This document shows, one piece after another, positions 23,596 through 32,788 of a stretch of DNA of 64,000 nucleotides. How positions within the stretch are numbered: the stretch's first letter is position 1; each line of letters begins with the position of its first letter. This stretch comes from Candidatus Aenigmatarchaeota archaeon (lineage in GTDB: Archaea; Aenigmatarchaeota; Aenigmatarchaeia; GW2011-AR5), in contig JACPRW010000010.1 of the NCBI GenBank assembly GCA_016193585.1, positions 1 through 64,000 of the forward strand. Reading direction: 5' to 3'. Both the position numbers and the translations under genes were made by a program. Under the pieces are notes generated by a model, which did not search any database, was not told the DNA's origin, and saw nothing but the letters and a program-made list of their open reading frames with translations.

Positions 23596-26145
23596 ATGCC
23601 CGAAGTCATCATCGGCCGCGACGAAGAAGACACCAGGCTGTTCGGTACCGAGGGAACGCTCTTTATTGGCAAGCATCTCGTCGGGACCGGAGAGGAAGCG
23701 CACCTGACGTCGCCGGTGCTGCTCGATGCGCTGCGTCCCCATGTCATCTGCATCACGGGGAAGCGTGGTTACGGCAAATGCCTCCATGAAGACACGCTCG
23801 TGACCCTTGACGACGGCTCCTGCGTCCCTATCAAAGAGCTTGAAAATAAAGAAGGAAAAGTCGTATGCCTCAACGATAACCTGAAGGTACAGGTAGCGGA
23901 GAAAGAGGGGTTCTATAAGAGGGTAACAGACAAACTTGTTCATCTGAAGCTGAGAAGCGGTAGGGAAATCAAGCTTACGCCGGAGCATCCCCTGCTTACC
24001 ATAACAGGCTGGAAACCCGTGCAAGACCTGAAAATAGGGGGCAGGATTGCTGTTCCAAGAATTCTTCCCGATGTCAGCGCAAAAAAAATGCCTGAACATG
24101 AAATAAAATTGCTGGCGTACCTTATTGCCGAAGGCCATATTGCAAAAGGCTATGTTGTGTTCAGTAACAAGGACAAAAAAATTGTCCAGGATTTTAGGGA
24201 TGCGCTTGAAAAGTTCGATGCAAACCTGCACATGAAGCAGATGAGAGATGGTATGTTCAGGGTATGCCAGATTAAAAAAGCGAAAAAGAGTCATGTTACA
24301 ATTGTAAGAAATAAGCTTGGACAGATAGCAAAGGGTAGTGGCGGCGGCAGATACGACAAAAGGTCTATTATAAAATGGCTTGAAGCCTTAGGCATATACG
24401 GCAAATTATCCAAAGATAAATTTGTTCCCCAGGATGTACTCAAATCAGAAATAACATGCATCAGGCTTTTCCTCAACAGGCTCTTCAGCTGCGACGGGAG
24501 CATCTACAAGACAGCTGCATGGCAGATAAGTTATTCTACGATATCAGAGAAGGTAATACGCCAAGTGCAGCATCTTCTTCTGAGATTCGGTGTTTTGTCC
24601 AAAATCAGAACTAAGAAGACGAAATGCAATGAGAAATATCTCGAGAGCTTTGAGATAGTGATAGACGGGGAGTTTGTTGAGAAATTTGTGCATGAGATAG
24701 GCTTTTTTGGAAAAAAGGAAGAAAGGCAGCAGGAAGCCCTGCAGGAAAGAAAGAAAAGGAATCCTAACGTAGACACGATACCAAAGGGCATATGGGGCAT
24801 CTATAAACCGGCAAGCTGGGCTGCGCTCGGCAGGCATTTCAATTACGCATATCCAAAAGCGATGAGAGAAAGCATGGACTATGCTCCATCACGGCAAAAA
24901 CTCTTGCAGATAGCAGGATTCGAAAAGAACGAAGCGCTCAGGCTGCTTGCCGAATCTGACATATTCTGGGATGAAATAGTATCAATGGAGCTGCTCGAAG
25001 GCACGTACACAGTATATGACATAACTGTCCCAGAATACCATAACTTTACTGCAAATGATATAATTGTTCACAATAGCTACGGAATCGGCGTCATCGCCGA
25101 AGAGTTTGCCCGGCTTCCGGACAAGATAAAAAGGAACCTGTGCGCGCTCATCGTTGACACGCAGGGCATTTTCTGGACCATGAAATCACCGAACGAGCAG
25201 GATATCTCGCTGCTCAGGTCGTGGAATCTTGCGGCGCAGGGCTTCAAGGTGCAGGTGTACATTCCTGCCGGGCAGGAAAAGCTATTCGTGGACGCAGGCA
25301 TCGAATTCGATGCGACGTTTTCGTTCCAGCCCGGAGACCTTGGCACGGAGGACTGGCTTGCGTTGTTCAGCCTCACTATCATGGAACCGGCAGGCGTGCT
25401 GCTCCAGAATGCACTGGCACAGTTTAACGGCAGCTATACGATTGAGGACGTCATCGGGGCTGTTGAGATGCAGGAAGGCTTCGATAAGGAGAAGCTTATC
25501 ATCAAGAACCTGCTCCGCACGACCGGGCAGTGGGGCATATTCGGCGCGTCCAAGATGCCGTCAATACTCGAGCCGGGGAAAATAACAATCCTGGACATGA
25601 GCCTGTCGCCGCAGAACGTGCGGTCGCTGCTGCTGGCACTCGTTGCGCGAAAGCTGTTTCACGAGAGGACCGAAGCGAGGAGGAAGGAGGAACTCTTTGA
25701 GATGGACAAAAAGATACCGTTCCCGTGGATTCTTATAGACGAGGCGCACAACTTTGCGCCCTCAAAAGGAAAAACGCCGGCCTCGGATATCATTGATAAA
25801 ATCGTGAAGGAAGGAAGGCAGCCCGGCATCTCGGTGGTGTTCGCGACGCAGCGGCTCGGCCGGCTTCACGCCGAAATCCTGTCGCAGTGCGACGTCATCA
25901 TCGCCCACCGGCTGACTGCAAAAGTGGATATCGAGGCGCTCAAATCTATCATGCAGACCTACATGCTCTTCGACATCGCAAAAGACATCAACGACCTGCC
26001 GCGACTCAAAGGAGCAGCCGTCGTGCTCGACGACAATTCGGAGCGCATCTACAAAATCCGCATACGGCCGCGGCAGAGCTGGCACGGCGGCTCGTCGCCG
26101 CTGGCGCTTCCGGCAAAAGAATCGATGCTGCTGCCGCTGCGGTAG
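23596..26145 (+). CDS. herA: HerA-like ATPase interrupted by an intein in the P-loop
   Basis: An 849-residue precursor. The host protein (about 417 residues after splicing) is a HerA/FtsK-clade DNA-translocating ATPase: Walker A GKRGYGK|S and Walker B WILIDEAHNF, with TQRLGRL downstream. The intein (432 residues) starts at Cys62 and ends His-Asn before Ser. It holds a LAGLIDADG-type endonuclease (LAYLIAEGH, LNRLFSCDG). Splicing is needed to restore the ATP site. HerA usually works with the nuclease NurA, which is not in this window. The intein is A/T-richer than the host. Confidence 0.88.
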   Translation: MPEVIIGRDEEDTRLFGTEGTLFIGKHLVGTGEEAHLTSPVLLDALRPHVICITGKRGYGKCLHEDTLVTLDDGSCVPIKELENKEGKVVCLNDNLKVQVAEKEGFYKRVTDKLVHLKLRSGREIKLTPEHPLLTITGWKPVQDLKIGGRIAVPRILPDVSAKKMPEHEIKLLAYLIAEGHIAKGYVVFSNKDKKIVQDFRDALEKFDANLHMKQMRDGMFRVCQIKKAKKSHVTIVRNKLGQIAKGSGGGRYDKRSIIKWLEALGIYGKLSKDKFVPQDVLKSEITCIRLFLNRLFSCDGSIYKTAAWQISYSTISEKVIRQVQHLLLRFGVLSKIRTKKTKCNEKYLESFEIVIDGEFVEKFVHEIGFFGKKEERQQEALQERKKRNPNVDTIPKGIWGIYKPASWAALGRHFNYAYPKAMRESMDYAPSRQKLLQIAGFEKNEALRLLAESDIFWDEIVSMELLEGTYTVYDITVPEYHNFTANDIIVHNSYGIGVIAEEFARLPDKIKRNLCALIVDTQGIFWTMKSPNEQDISLLRSWNLAAQGFKVQVYIPAGQEKLFVDAGIEFDATFSFQPGDLGTEDWLALFSLTIMEPAGVLLQNALAQFNGSYTIEDVIGAVEMQEGFDKEKLIIKNLLRTTGQWGIFGASKMPSILEPGKITILDMSLSPQNVRSLLLALVARKLFHERTEARRKEELFEMDKKIPFPWILIDEAHNFAPSKGKTPASDIIDKIVKEGRQPGISVVFATQRLGRLHAEILSQCDVIIAHRLTAKVDIEALKSIMQTYMLFDIAKDINDLPRLKGAAVVLDDNSERIYKIRIRPRQSWHGGSSPLALPAKESMLLPLR
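23779..25074 (+). mobile_element. Intein with LAGLIDADG homing endonuclease
   Basis: The block A Cys (CLHEDTLVTLDD), block B TPEHPLL, and C-terminal VPEYHNFTAN...VHN are all present, and the +1 residue is Ser. Both LAGLIDADG helices are visible. All splicing residues seem intact, so it is probably active for splicing. Confidence 0.9.
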
Positions 26146-26195
26146 ATTGAAGTGGCTCTGTAGAAACCTTACCTAAATCAACTGAGCATACTATT

Positions 26196-26390
26196 TTACT
26201 TATGCCGCTTGCCGAGGTGGAAGCGCGGCAGCCTGAGCGCCTTGACGCTTTCGGTTATGAGCCCGAGCGATTTGAAGTATTCCATGAGCGCAAGTCGCGA
26301 GAGCTCTGACTCCTTGAGCCCAAGTTTCCTGCTGAGCCTCCTCAGAATGTCATGCGTCTCCTCGGGGAGCTTGTAGCGGACGTATCCCAT
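26196..26390 (-). CDS. Small DNA-binding-like protein (64 aa)
   Basis: A 64-residue basic protein. The N-terminus VRYKLPEETHDILRRLS followed by LKESELSRLALMEYFKS looks like a ribbon-helix-helix regulator. The ATG is preceded by a TATA-like TGTATAGC. It is divergent from the oxidoreductase operon and could regulate it; that is only a positional guess. Confidence 0.6.
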   Translation of the reverse strand: MGYVRYKLPEETHDILRRLSRKLGLKESELSRLALMEYFKSLGLITESVKALRLPRFHLGKRHK

Positions 26391-26540
26391 CGTATCACCC
26401 GGTTCCTAGCTATACATTACAATGTCCTTATGATGCATTTTATTCCTGAAAAGCATTTAAACGATTCGGAGAAAGATAATCGTACGATGAGCTTCTTTCA
26501 TCAGGCAGTTCTTTAGACTCCCTAGAAACTAGGTGATGGA

Positions 26541-28331
26541 ATGCAAAAAATCATTAACGAGATGACATGGAAGGTTGCCGGCGAGGCAGGCCACGGAATC
26601 CTCAATGCGGGCCTTGTCATGTTCGCAAAGAGCTGCGTGCGTGCAGGCATGCACGTCTTCGCGACAGCCGAGTACCCCTCGCTCATCAGGGGCGGGCATA
26701 ACCATCTTGACGTCAGGGTTTCAGAAACGGAGATACACTCACAGCAGCAGCACGTCGACCTGCTCGTCGCCCTCAACAAGGAATCGATTACAAGGCACGC
26801 GCATAAGATGAGCGAGGGCGGTGGTATTATCTACGACGGCGACGATGTAAATATCGAAGGGAGCACGCGGCGGGATATAAAGCTCTATCCAGTCCCGCTC
26901 ATGAAAATCGCCAACACCTGCGGCGGGACGATTATGCGCAACACGGTCGCGATTGGCGCGACCTTTGCGCTCACCGGCTTTGACATCGAAATTCTCAACA
27001 CGGTTATACGCGATAACTTCGTCACCAAGAAGGGCGAAATCGTCGCGCTTGCGAACATCGCCGCGGCAAAGGCGGGGTACGATTATGTTAAGAACAACTT
27101 CAAGGACGACTTCGCATGGGCGCTCGTCAGACGCAGCCGCGGGAACAAGATATTCCTTTCGGGAAACGAGGCGACGGTAGCGGGTGCGCTCAGGGCTGGA
27201 TGCAAGTTTGTCGCTGCATATCCAATGACACCGACGTCGTCGGTGCTCATGCTCATGGCAGGTCAGGAAAAGGACTACCACCTTGTCGTCAAGCAGACAG
27301 AGGACGAAATAGCTGCCATCAATATGGCGATAGGCGCGTCGTTCGCGGGCGCGCGGAGCATGGTCGCCACGTCAGGCGGCGGGTTTTCGCTCATGGTCGA
27401 AGGGCTTGGTCTGGCTGCGCAGACAGAAACGCCGCTCGTTATCGTCGAAGGCCAGCGTCCCGGACCGGCGACCGGAATGGCAACGCATTCGGGGCAGGCG
27501 GACCTGCGGTTCGTCCTCCATGCGAGCACTGACGAGTTCCCGCGCATCGTCATCGTACCCGGAGACGTTGAGGATTCCTTCCATTACGCAATCAAGGCGT
27601 TTGATTTGGCTGACAGGTATCAGATGCCGGTCATCATACTCACCGACAAGTACGTTGCCGAAAGCTACAAGACAACCGAAGAATTCGCGACAGATGACGT
27701 GGTTATCGACCGCGGGCTCCTGTCGAAAGGCGATGTCGGCGAAGGATACCTCCGCTACAAGGTAACCGTGTCAGGATCGTCGCTCCGCTCGGTGCCGGGG
27801 CAGAAAGGCGGCAGGCACGTCGCGAGCAGCTACGAGCATGATGAGCACGGCTTCGAGCGCGAAGAGGAGGAAGTGCGCATCGCGATGCATAACAAGCGGT
27901 TCAGGAAGCTGGAGCATGCAGCGAAGGAGCTGCCGCAGCCTGAACTGTACGGTGCCAAGGAAGCGGACATGACCATCATCTCATGGGGCTCCCCGAAAGG
28001 CCCCATACGAGAAGCGATGAAGCTGCTCGCCAAGGAGGGCATCACAATAAATTACTTGCAGATCGTTTTCCTTTCGCCGTTCCCCTCGCAGAAGGTCAGG
28101 GATGTCATCAAATCAGCGAAGCATACGGTTATAATCGAAAACAACAAGACGTCGCAGCTGTCAAGCCTCATACGGGAGCATTGCCTCTGCGACGCCGACT
28201 TTAAAATGCTCAAATACGACGGACGGCCGTTTTATCCCGAGGAGATCGCTGCCGGCGTCAGGAAGTTGCTCAGGGAGAGGAAGCTCAGCACGCTTGAATT
28301 TTCGAAAGGCAGCATCATTCGTGCAGTGTAA
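26541..28331 (+). CDS. korA: 2-oxoacid:ferredoxin oxidoreductase, fused gamma-alpha subunit
   Basis: A 596-residue subunit of the enzyme that decarboxylates 2-oxoacids to acyl-CoA with reduction of ferredoxin. The N-terminal gamma domain (about residues 1-190, GEAGHGILNAG, YPSLIRGGHN) is fused to the alpha domain (GNEATVAGALRAGCKF, EDEIAAINMAIGASFAG, TSGGGFSLM, EGQRPGPATGM). This is the KorA/OorA organisation. A TATA box (CATTTAAACG) lies near 26455, with a short leader and an RBS-like GGTGATGG before the ATG. The beta subunit follows. Confidence 0.93.
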   Translation: MQKIINEMTWKVAGEAGHGILNAGLVMFAKSCVRAGMHVFATAEYPSLIRGGHNHLDVRVSETEIHSQQQHVDLLVALNKESITRHAHKMSEGGGIIYDGDDVNIEGSTRRDIKLYPVPLMKIANTCGGTIMRNTVAIGATFALTGFDIEILNTVIRDNFVTKKGEIVALANIAAAKAGYDYVKNNFKDDFAWALVRRSRGNKIFLSGNEATVAGALRAGCKFVAAYPMTPTSSVLMLMAGQEKDYHLVVKQTEDEIAAINMAIGASFAGARSMVATSGGGFSLMVEGLGLAAQTETPLVIVEGQRPGPATGMATHSGQADLRFVLHASTDEFPRIVIVPGDVEDSFHYAIKAFDLADRYQMPVIILTDKYVAESYKTTEEFATDDVVIDRGLLSKGDVGEGYLRYKVTVSGSSLRSVPGQKGGRHVASSYEHDEHGFEREEEEVRIAMHNKRFRKLEHAAKELPQPELYGAKEADMTIISWGSPKGPIREAMKLLAKEGITINYLQIVFLSPFPSQKVRDVIKSAKHTVIIENNKTSQLSSLIREHCLCDADFKMLKYDGRPFYPEEIAAGVRKLLRERKLSTLEFSKGSIIRAV

Positions 28332-28363
28332 TAGGGAAGACAACAGAATGGGGATACGGGTAT

Positions 28364-29239
28364 ATGACAGTCACCAAGACCGACCAGAAAAAGGTAACGC
28401 TCGCTGACCTGACGACGAAGGAGTACCCCTCGTGGTGCCAGGGATGTGGCGACCACACGATACTGTTCACGCTGAAAAACGCGCTGGTTGAGCTGGACAT
28501 CGACCCGCACAACGTGGTCATCGTGACGGGCATCGGCTGCGGCAGCAAGGTGAACCATTTCATACGGGCGTACGGCTTTGAAGGCCTGCACGGCCGCGCG
28601 CTGCCGGTGGCAAGCGGCATCAAGCTCGCGAACAAGGACCTGACAGTCATCGTGGTCGGGGGCGACGGCGACGGGTACGGCATTGGCGGCAACCATTTCA
28701 TCCAGTCGATGCGCCGCAACCTCGATATCACGTACCTCGTCCAGAACAACGCGGTGTACGGGCTCACGAAAGGCCAGTATTCGCCGACGAGCAGCAAGGG
28801 CTTCAAGTCCTCATCGACGCCCGATGGCGCCCTGGAGGAGCCGATCAACCCGCTCGCGACCGCGATCGTTTCCGGCGCGACCTACGTTGCTCGAGGCTAC
28901 TCGATGGAGACAAAGCACCTCCAGAAGCTCATCGTCGATGCGGTGCGCCACAAGGGCTTTTCGCTTGTTGACATCCTCCAGATATGCACGACCTACAACA
29001 AGGTCAACACCTGGGATTTCTTCAAGCAGCGGCTCTACAAGCTCGAGGGCAGCAACTATGATGCCACCAGCAGGCGCGGCGCGCTGCAGAAAGCAGAGGA
29101 ATGGGGAGACAAAATACCGATAGGCCTCTTGTATAAGGACGAACATAAGCCCTCGTATGAGGACAAGTACGCTGACTCAATTGTCGGCCACGACATCAGC
29201 AATGTCGACATCACGCCGTTCCTGAACCGGTTCAGGTAG
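28364..29239 (+). CDS. korB: 2-oxoacid:ferredoxin oxidoreductase, beta subunit
   Basis: A 291-residue thiamine-diphosphate-binding subunit. Motifs: YPSWCQGCGDHT, GIGCGSK, and GDGDGYGIG...NNAVYGLTKGQ (TPP/Mg site). Co-transcribed with the alpha subunit. No separate ferredoxin-like delta subunit is present nearby, as in the two-subunit enzymes. The substrate could be 2-oxoglutarate, pyruvate or a branched 2-oxoacid. Confidence 0.93.
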   Translation: MTVTKTDQKKVTLADLTTKEYPSWCQGCGDHTILFTLKNALVELDIDPHNVVIVTGIGCGSKVNHFIRAYGFEGLHGRALPVASGIKLANKDLTVIVVGGDGDGYGIGGNHFIQSMRRNLDITYLVQNNAVYGLTKGQYSPTSSKGFKSSSTPDGALEEPINPLATAIVSGATYVARGYSMETKHLQKLIVDAVRHKGFSLVDILQICTTYNKVNTWDFFKQRLYKLEGSNYDATSRRGALQKAEEWGDKIPIGLLYKDEHKPSYEDKYADSIVGHDISNVDITPFLNRFR

Positions 29240-29248
29240 GTAGCACGA

Positions 29249-29762
29249 ATGAAAAGAAAAAACGTAACGTATGGTCAGCCGTTTGAAAAGCAAATCGGCT
29301 TCTCGAGGGCGGTGCGCATCGGCAAGATCATTGCGGTTACGGGCACGGCGCCGATTGCGAAGGATGGTACAGTCGCAGCCAACGGCGATGTCTATGGGCA
29401 GGCGAAACGCTGCCTCGTGATTATCAAGGATGTGATTGAGCAGGCAGGGGGCTCCTTGGAAGATGTTATAGATAATTGCGCAGCTTATGTCGTATTATAG
29501 CAATACAAGGAAATAAACACGATATGACTTCCTTGTTTGCTATATGTGAAGCAAATGTATAATATCGGTATTATTTATTTGCTTCACTATAACGCGCAAT
29601 TTTCTATTGCTCAAAGACATGGCGACGTGGAAAGACGCGGCAAAAGCTCACGGAGAATTTTTCTCTGCCATACAGCCCGCGTGTACCTTTATGGAAGTTT
29701 CCGGTTTTATCGACCCTGAATGGCTCATCGAGATAGAAGCGGATGCGGTTCTTTCGAAGTGA
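29249..29762 (+). pseudogene. ridA: RidA-family gene interrupted by nested hairpin elements
   Basis: The 5' part (29249-29473) encodes a RidA/YjgF imine deaminase N-terminus up to GGSLEDVI. The 3' part (from about 29611) continues LLKDMATWKDAAKAHGEFF to the end EIEADAVLSK, stop 29762. Between them sits a hairpin unit also found at 13063-13110, itself split by another element. Without the inner element, the outer 42-base unit would be read in frame; with it, the frame stops at 29500. The 83-residue product lacks the trimer-active-site half. Confidence 0.8.
29468..29608. repeat. Nested hairpin elements E5 inside ridA
   Basis: The outer unit arms (GATAATTGCGC at 29471 and GCGCAATTTTCTA at 29593) match the 13063 copy. 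The inner element (about 29498-29591) begins TAGCAATACAAGGAA and ends TTTGCTTCACTA and is bounded on both sides by TA, suggesting insertion at a TA dinucleotide with duplication. Its two hairpins carry CGATAT and ATATCG. Confidence 0.82.
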
Positions 29763-29803
29763 GCAGTGCATACCCTTTTATTCATTCCCTGCTAATTCTA
29801 CTC

Positions 29804-30127
29804 ATGCCTTCTTTTGTGAGCGTCTACATCACCTGCAAGGACGCCGCGGAAGCAAAAAGCATTGCGCACAACCTCGTTGAAGAACATCTGGTCGCGTGCG
29901 TGAACATGTTTCCCGTCGAGTCGGTCTACCGCTGGAAAGGAAAGGTGCAGCAGCACGTCGAAACTGCGCTCGTATGCAAGACGCACAAAATCCTTGTGAA
30001 AAAAATCACAAAGCGCGTGAAGGAACTCCACTCCTACGACACTCCATGCGTCGTGGCATGGCCTATATCCGGCGGGAACAAAAAGTATTTGGATTGGGTA
30101 CGGGACGAAACAAAGAAACAGCATTAA
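29804..30127 (+). CDS. cutA: CutA1 divalent-ion tolerance protein
   Basis: A 107-residue CutA1 with the family core: VYITCKDAAEAKSIA, LVACVNMFPVESVYRWKGK, TALVCKTH, and the terminal YLDWV. CutA1 forms stable trimers linked to metal tolerance and PII-like binding. The upstream T-rich CCCTTTTATT may be its TATA box. ATG 29804 gives the standard N-terminus. Confidence 0.92.
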   Translation: MPSFVSVYITCKDAAEAKSIAHNLVEEHLVACVNMFPVESVYRWKGKVQQHVETALVCKTHKILVKKITKRVKELHSYDTPCVVAWPISGGNKKYLDWVRDETKKQH

Positions 30128-30150
30128 AGATTTCTTCGCCAATCATCTGC

Positions 30151-32013
30151 ATGCTCTTTCCCTTCCCGAACATCCGTCCTGTCCAGCAGCAATTCATGAG
30201 CGATGTCCGGAATGCCGTCGAGACAAGCAGCCACCTCATGGCACACGCGCCAACCGGCCTCGGTAAGACTGCCGGCACGCTGGCGCCGGCGCTCGAGTAC
30301 GCTCTCGGCAGCGGGAAGACCGTCCTGTTCCTCACGCCGCGTCATTCACAGCACGCCATCGCGATCGAAACGCTGCAGAAGATGAGGAACAGGAACGATG
30401 TCGCATTCCAGGTCGCCGACATCATCGGCAAGAAGTGGCTCTGCAACGTCGCTGGAGTGGAAGAACTGGCAACGTCGGAGTTCAATGACTTCTGCAACAC
30501 GCTCGTGAGGGAGGAGCGGTGCAAATTCTACAATGAGACGCGCACCGAAGAAAGGCTCCTCACGGCACGGGCATCATCCTTTCTCAATGTTCTCAACAAC
30601 CGCTTCTATCATGCCGAAGAAGTGAAGGAACGCGCAACAGAATTCTGCCCGTATGAAATCGTCACCGACATGGCGCGGAAGAGCACGGTCATTATTGCTG
30701 ACTACTACCACATCTTCTCGCCGGCGCGCGGCGCCCTTCTCACGCGCATACGAAAGACGCTCGACCAGCTCATCGTGGTCGTTGATGAGGCGCACAATCT
30801 CCCGGAACGCATCCGCAGCCTCATGTCCCAGAAGCTGTCGACATTCGCTCTGGAAAAGGCGGTCCGCGAGGCGCGGCTCGCGGGCTTCAGCGACGCCGCG
30901 GCAGCTGCGGAAGATGTGAGGAAGGTTCTCGACCACCTGAAGCGCCAGATGCTGGCGGCCGAACGCGAAACGTATCTGAGCAGGGAGCAGTTCATCGACG
31001 TGCTGGAGAACCGCCTCGGCCCGCTGAGCAGCATCATCAGCACGCTGAGCGAAGCTGGTGATGAAATCAGAAAAGAGCGAAAGAAGTCATACGTCGCATC
31101 GGTCGGACGTTTCCTCGACGCGTGGTCGAACACCGGACCGGGCTATACGCGCATCCTGCGCCGCGGCCGCACCCGTTCCGGCCGCCCCTTCGCCTCCATC
31201 ATCTACACCTGTCTCGACCCGGCGGTGATGACCAAGGATGTCTTTGATTCGGCCCATTCGTCCATACTTATGTCCGGCACGCTGCTGCCGATGGACATGT
31301 ACCGTGACGTACTGGGCCTCCCTCCGGAACGGACCGCACTGCGCTCATACCCCTCGCCGTTTCCCAAGATGAACCGCCTCAACGTCGTGATTCGTGACAC
31401 GACGACCAGATTCTCGAAGAGGACAGACGAAACATACAGTCGCATTGCCCAGCATGTCGTTGCCTGCGCGAACGCTATCCCCGGCAACTGCGCTGCGTTC
31501 TTCCCCAGTTACAGCATGCGCGACCGCATCTACGCGCTGCTCGGCGGCCGCGTGGGGAAACATGTCATGCTCGAAAAACAGGATGCGACAAAAAAGGAAC
31601 GCCGCGACCTGTACCATGCATTCATCGCGCAGGCGGGAAGCGGGGCGCTTCTTATGGGCGTGAGCGCCGGCTCGTTCAGCGAGGGCATCGACCTGCCGGG
31701 AACATTTCTGAACGGCGTCATCGTCGTGGGCATTCCGCTTGAGCGGCCGAGCCTGGAGAGCAAGGCGCTTATCGATTACTACGACCTGAAGTTCAGCCGC
31801 GGATGGGATTACGGCTCGGCATATCCTGCAATGAACCGCTGCCTGCAGGCGGCGGGGCGTGCCATCCGGAGCGAAACCGACCGCGGCGTATGCGTGTTCA
31901 TCGACGAGCGGTTCCTCTGGGGAAACTACCGGAAGGTGTTCCCGCCGGACATCCTTTTGAGAACCGTGAGCGAACCGGAAGCGCTCATCAGGGCGTTCTG
32001 GAATTCGAATTAA
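30151..32013 (+). CDS. xpd: XPD/Rad3-family DNA helicase with Fe-S cluster
   Basis: A 620-residue superfamily 2 helicase. Walker A APTGLGKT lies near residue 35 and DEAH in VVVDEAHNL. Four Cys (KKWLC, NDFC, ERC, EFCPYE) between them form the 4Fe-4S site. Helicase motif VI is seen in CLQAAGRAIRSETDRG. XPD unwinds DNA 5'-3' in repair. ATG 30151 with an ATTAAAG box about 25 bases upstream. Confidence 0.93.
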   Translation: MLFPFPNIRPVQQQFMSDVRNAVETSSHLMAHAPTGLGKTAGTLAPALEYALGSGKTVLFLTPRHSQHAIAIETLQKMRNRNDVAFQVADIIGKKWLCNVAGVEELATSEFNDFCNTLVREERCKFYNETRTEERLLTARASSFLNVLNNRFYHAEEVKERATEFCPYEIVTDMARKSTVIIADYYHIFSPARGALLTRIRKTLDQLIVVVDEAHNLPERIRSLMSQKLSTFALEKAVREARLAGFSDAAAAAEDVRKVLDHLKRQMLAAERETYLSREQFIDVLENRLGPLSSIISTLSEAGDEIRKERKKSYVASVGRFLDAWSNTGPGYTRILRRGRTRSGRPFASIIYTCLDPAVMTKDVFDSAHSSILMSGTLLPMDMYRDVLGLPPERTALRSYPSPFPKMNRLNVVIRDTTTRFSKRTDETYSRIAQHVVACANAIPGNCAAFFPSYSMRDRIYALLGGRVGKHVMLEKQDATKKERRDLYHAFIAQAGSGALLMGVSAGSFSEGIDLPGTFLNGVIVVGIPLERPSLESKALIDYYDLKFSRGWDYGSAYPAMNRCLQAAGRAIRSETDRGVCVFIDERFLWGNYRKVFPPDILLRTVSEPEALIRAFWNSN

Positions 32014-32014
32014 A

Positions 32015-32114
32015 TTTATAGTGAACCCAGTAAATAATCAGGATATGTTATGACTGGGTTCACCTATAGCTCACAAGGAAATAATATCCAAAATCTTTCC
32101 TTGTAGAACTATAA
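32015..32114. repeat. Double-hairpin element E6
   Basis: Hairpin 1 arms GTGAACCCAGT/ACTGGGTTCAC; hairpin 2 arms CACAAGGAA/TTCCTTGTAG. Loop 1 GGATAT (32041-32046) is the complement of loop 2 ATATCC (32084-32089). The right end GAACTATAAATG is the TATA box of the thymidylate kinase gene. Confidence 0.85.
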
Positions 32115-32138
32115 ATGCTGACATGACAAAGGATAACC

Positions 32139-32741
32139 ATGCCCGGAAAATTTGTCTGTTTCGAGGGGCTCGACGGAGCGGGCATCACGACCCAGGCGAC
32201 GCTCGTACGGAACTACCTTCTTGCAAATGACCGGGACGCCATCCTGACCAAAGAACCGACCGACGGCCTTGTCGGCGGCATCATCAAGGCGTGCCTGCGC
32301 GGCGAATGGAAATGCTCGCCGCTCACGCTGCAAATGCTGTACGCTGCAGACCGGTCGCACCACCTGCAGACGGAGATAGAACCTGCATTGAAGCAGGGGA
32401 ACATCGTCATTTCTGACCGGTATATCCTGTCCAGTTACGCCTACGGCAACGTGGATATCCAGACCCAGATTCTGGAGCAGCTCAACAACCGCTTCAGGAA
32501 GCCGAATCTTACCATCATAGTTGATACGCAGCCGCGGATATGCCTCGAGCGCATCAGAAAATCCCGCCACCATCTGGAGCTCTTCGAGGAGGAACAGAAG
32601 CTCAACGTGATACGGAAAAACTACCTCGCACTCAAGAATTATTTCCCGAACACCCATGTGGTCGACGGCAACAGGGCCCCTGACGCGGTGTTCAGCGACG
32701 TGAAGAAAATCATCGACAAGAGCATGCGGGGGGAAATCTGA
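32139..32741 (+). CDS. tmk: Thymidylate kinase, P-loop lysine replaced
   Basis: A 200-residue dTMP kinase making dTDP. The P-loop reads FEGLDGAGITTQ: the usual Lys (GKS/TTQ) is Ile here. Other motifs fit: KEPTDG, DRSHH, SDRYILSS with the DRY-like motif, and a lid-region Arg pair. Non-Lys P-loops occur in some kinases, so activity is uncertain rather than excluded. The promoter is the end of element E6. Confidence 0.87.
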   Translation: MPGKFVCFEGLDGAGITTQATLVRNYLLANDRDAILTKEPTDGLVGGIIKACLRGEWKCSPLTLQMLYAADRSHHLQTEIEPALKQGNIVISDRYILSSYAYGNVDIQTQILEQLNNRFRKPNLTIIVDTQPRICLERIRKSRHHLELFEEEQKLNVIRKNYLALKNYFPNTHVVDGNRAPDAVFSDVKKIIDKSMRGEI

Positions 32742-32788
32742 AGCCGGTGAAAATAGGGGACGTGCACAGAACCTGAAGAAAATGATGC

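Noticed and set aside
29468..29608. Protein-coding intron spliced out of ridA mRNA
   Set aside because: Removing the whole insert gives a RidA several residues short in a normally ungapped region, and the hairpins do not form a bulge-helix-bulge; insertion of repeats explains it better.
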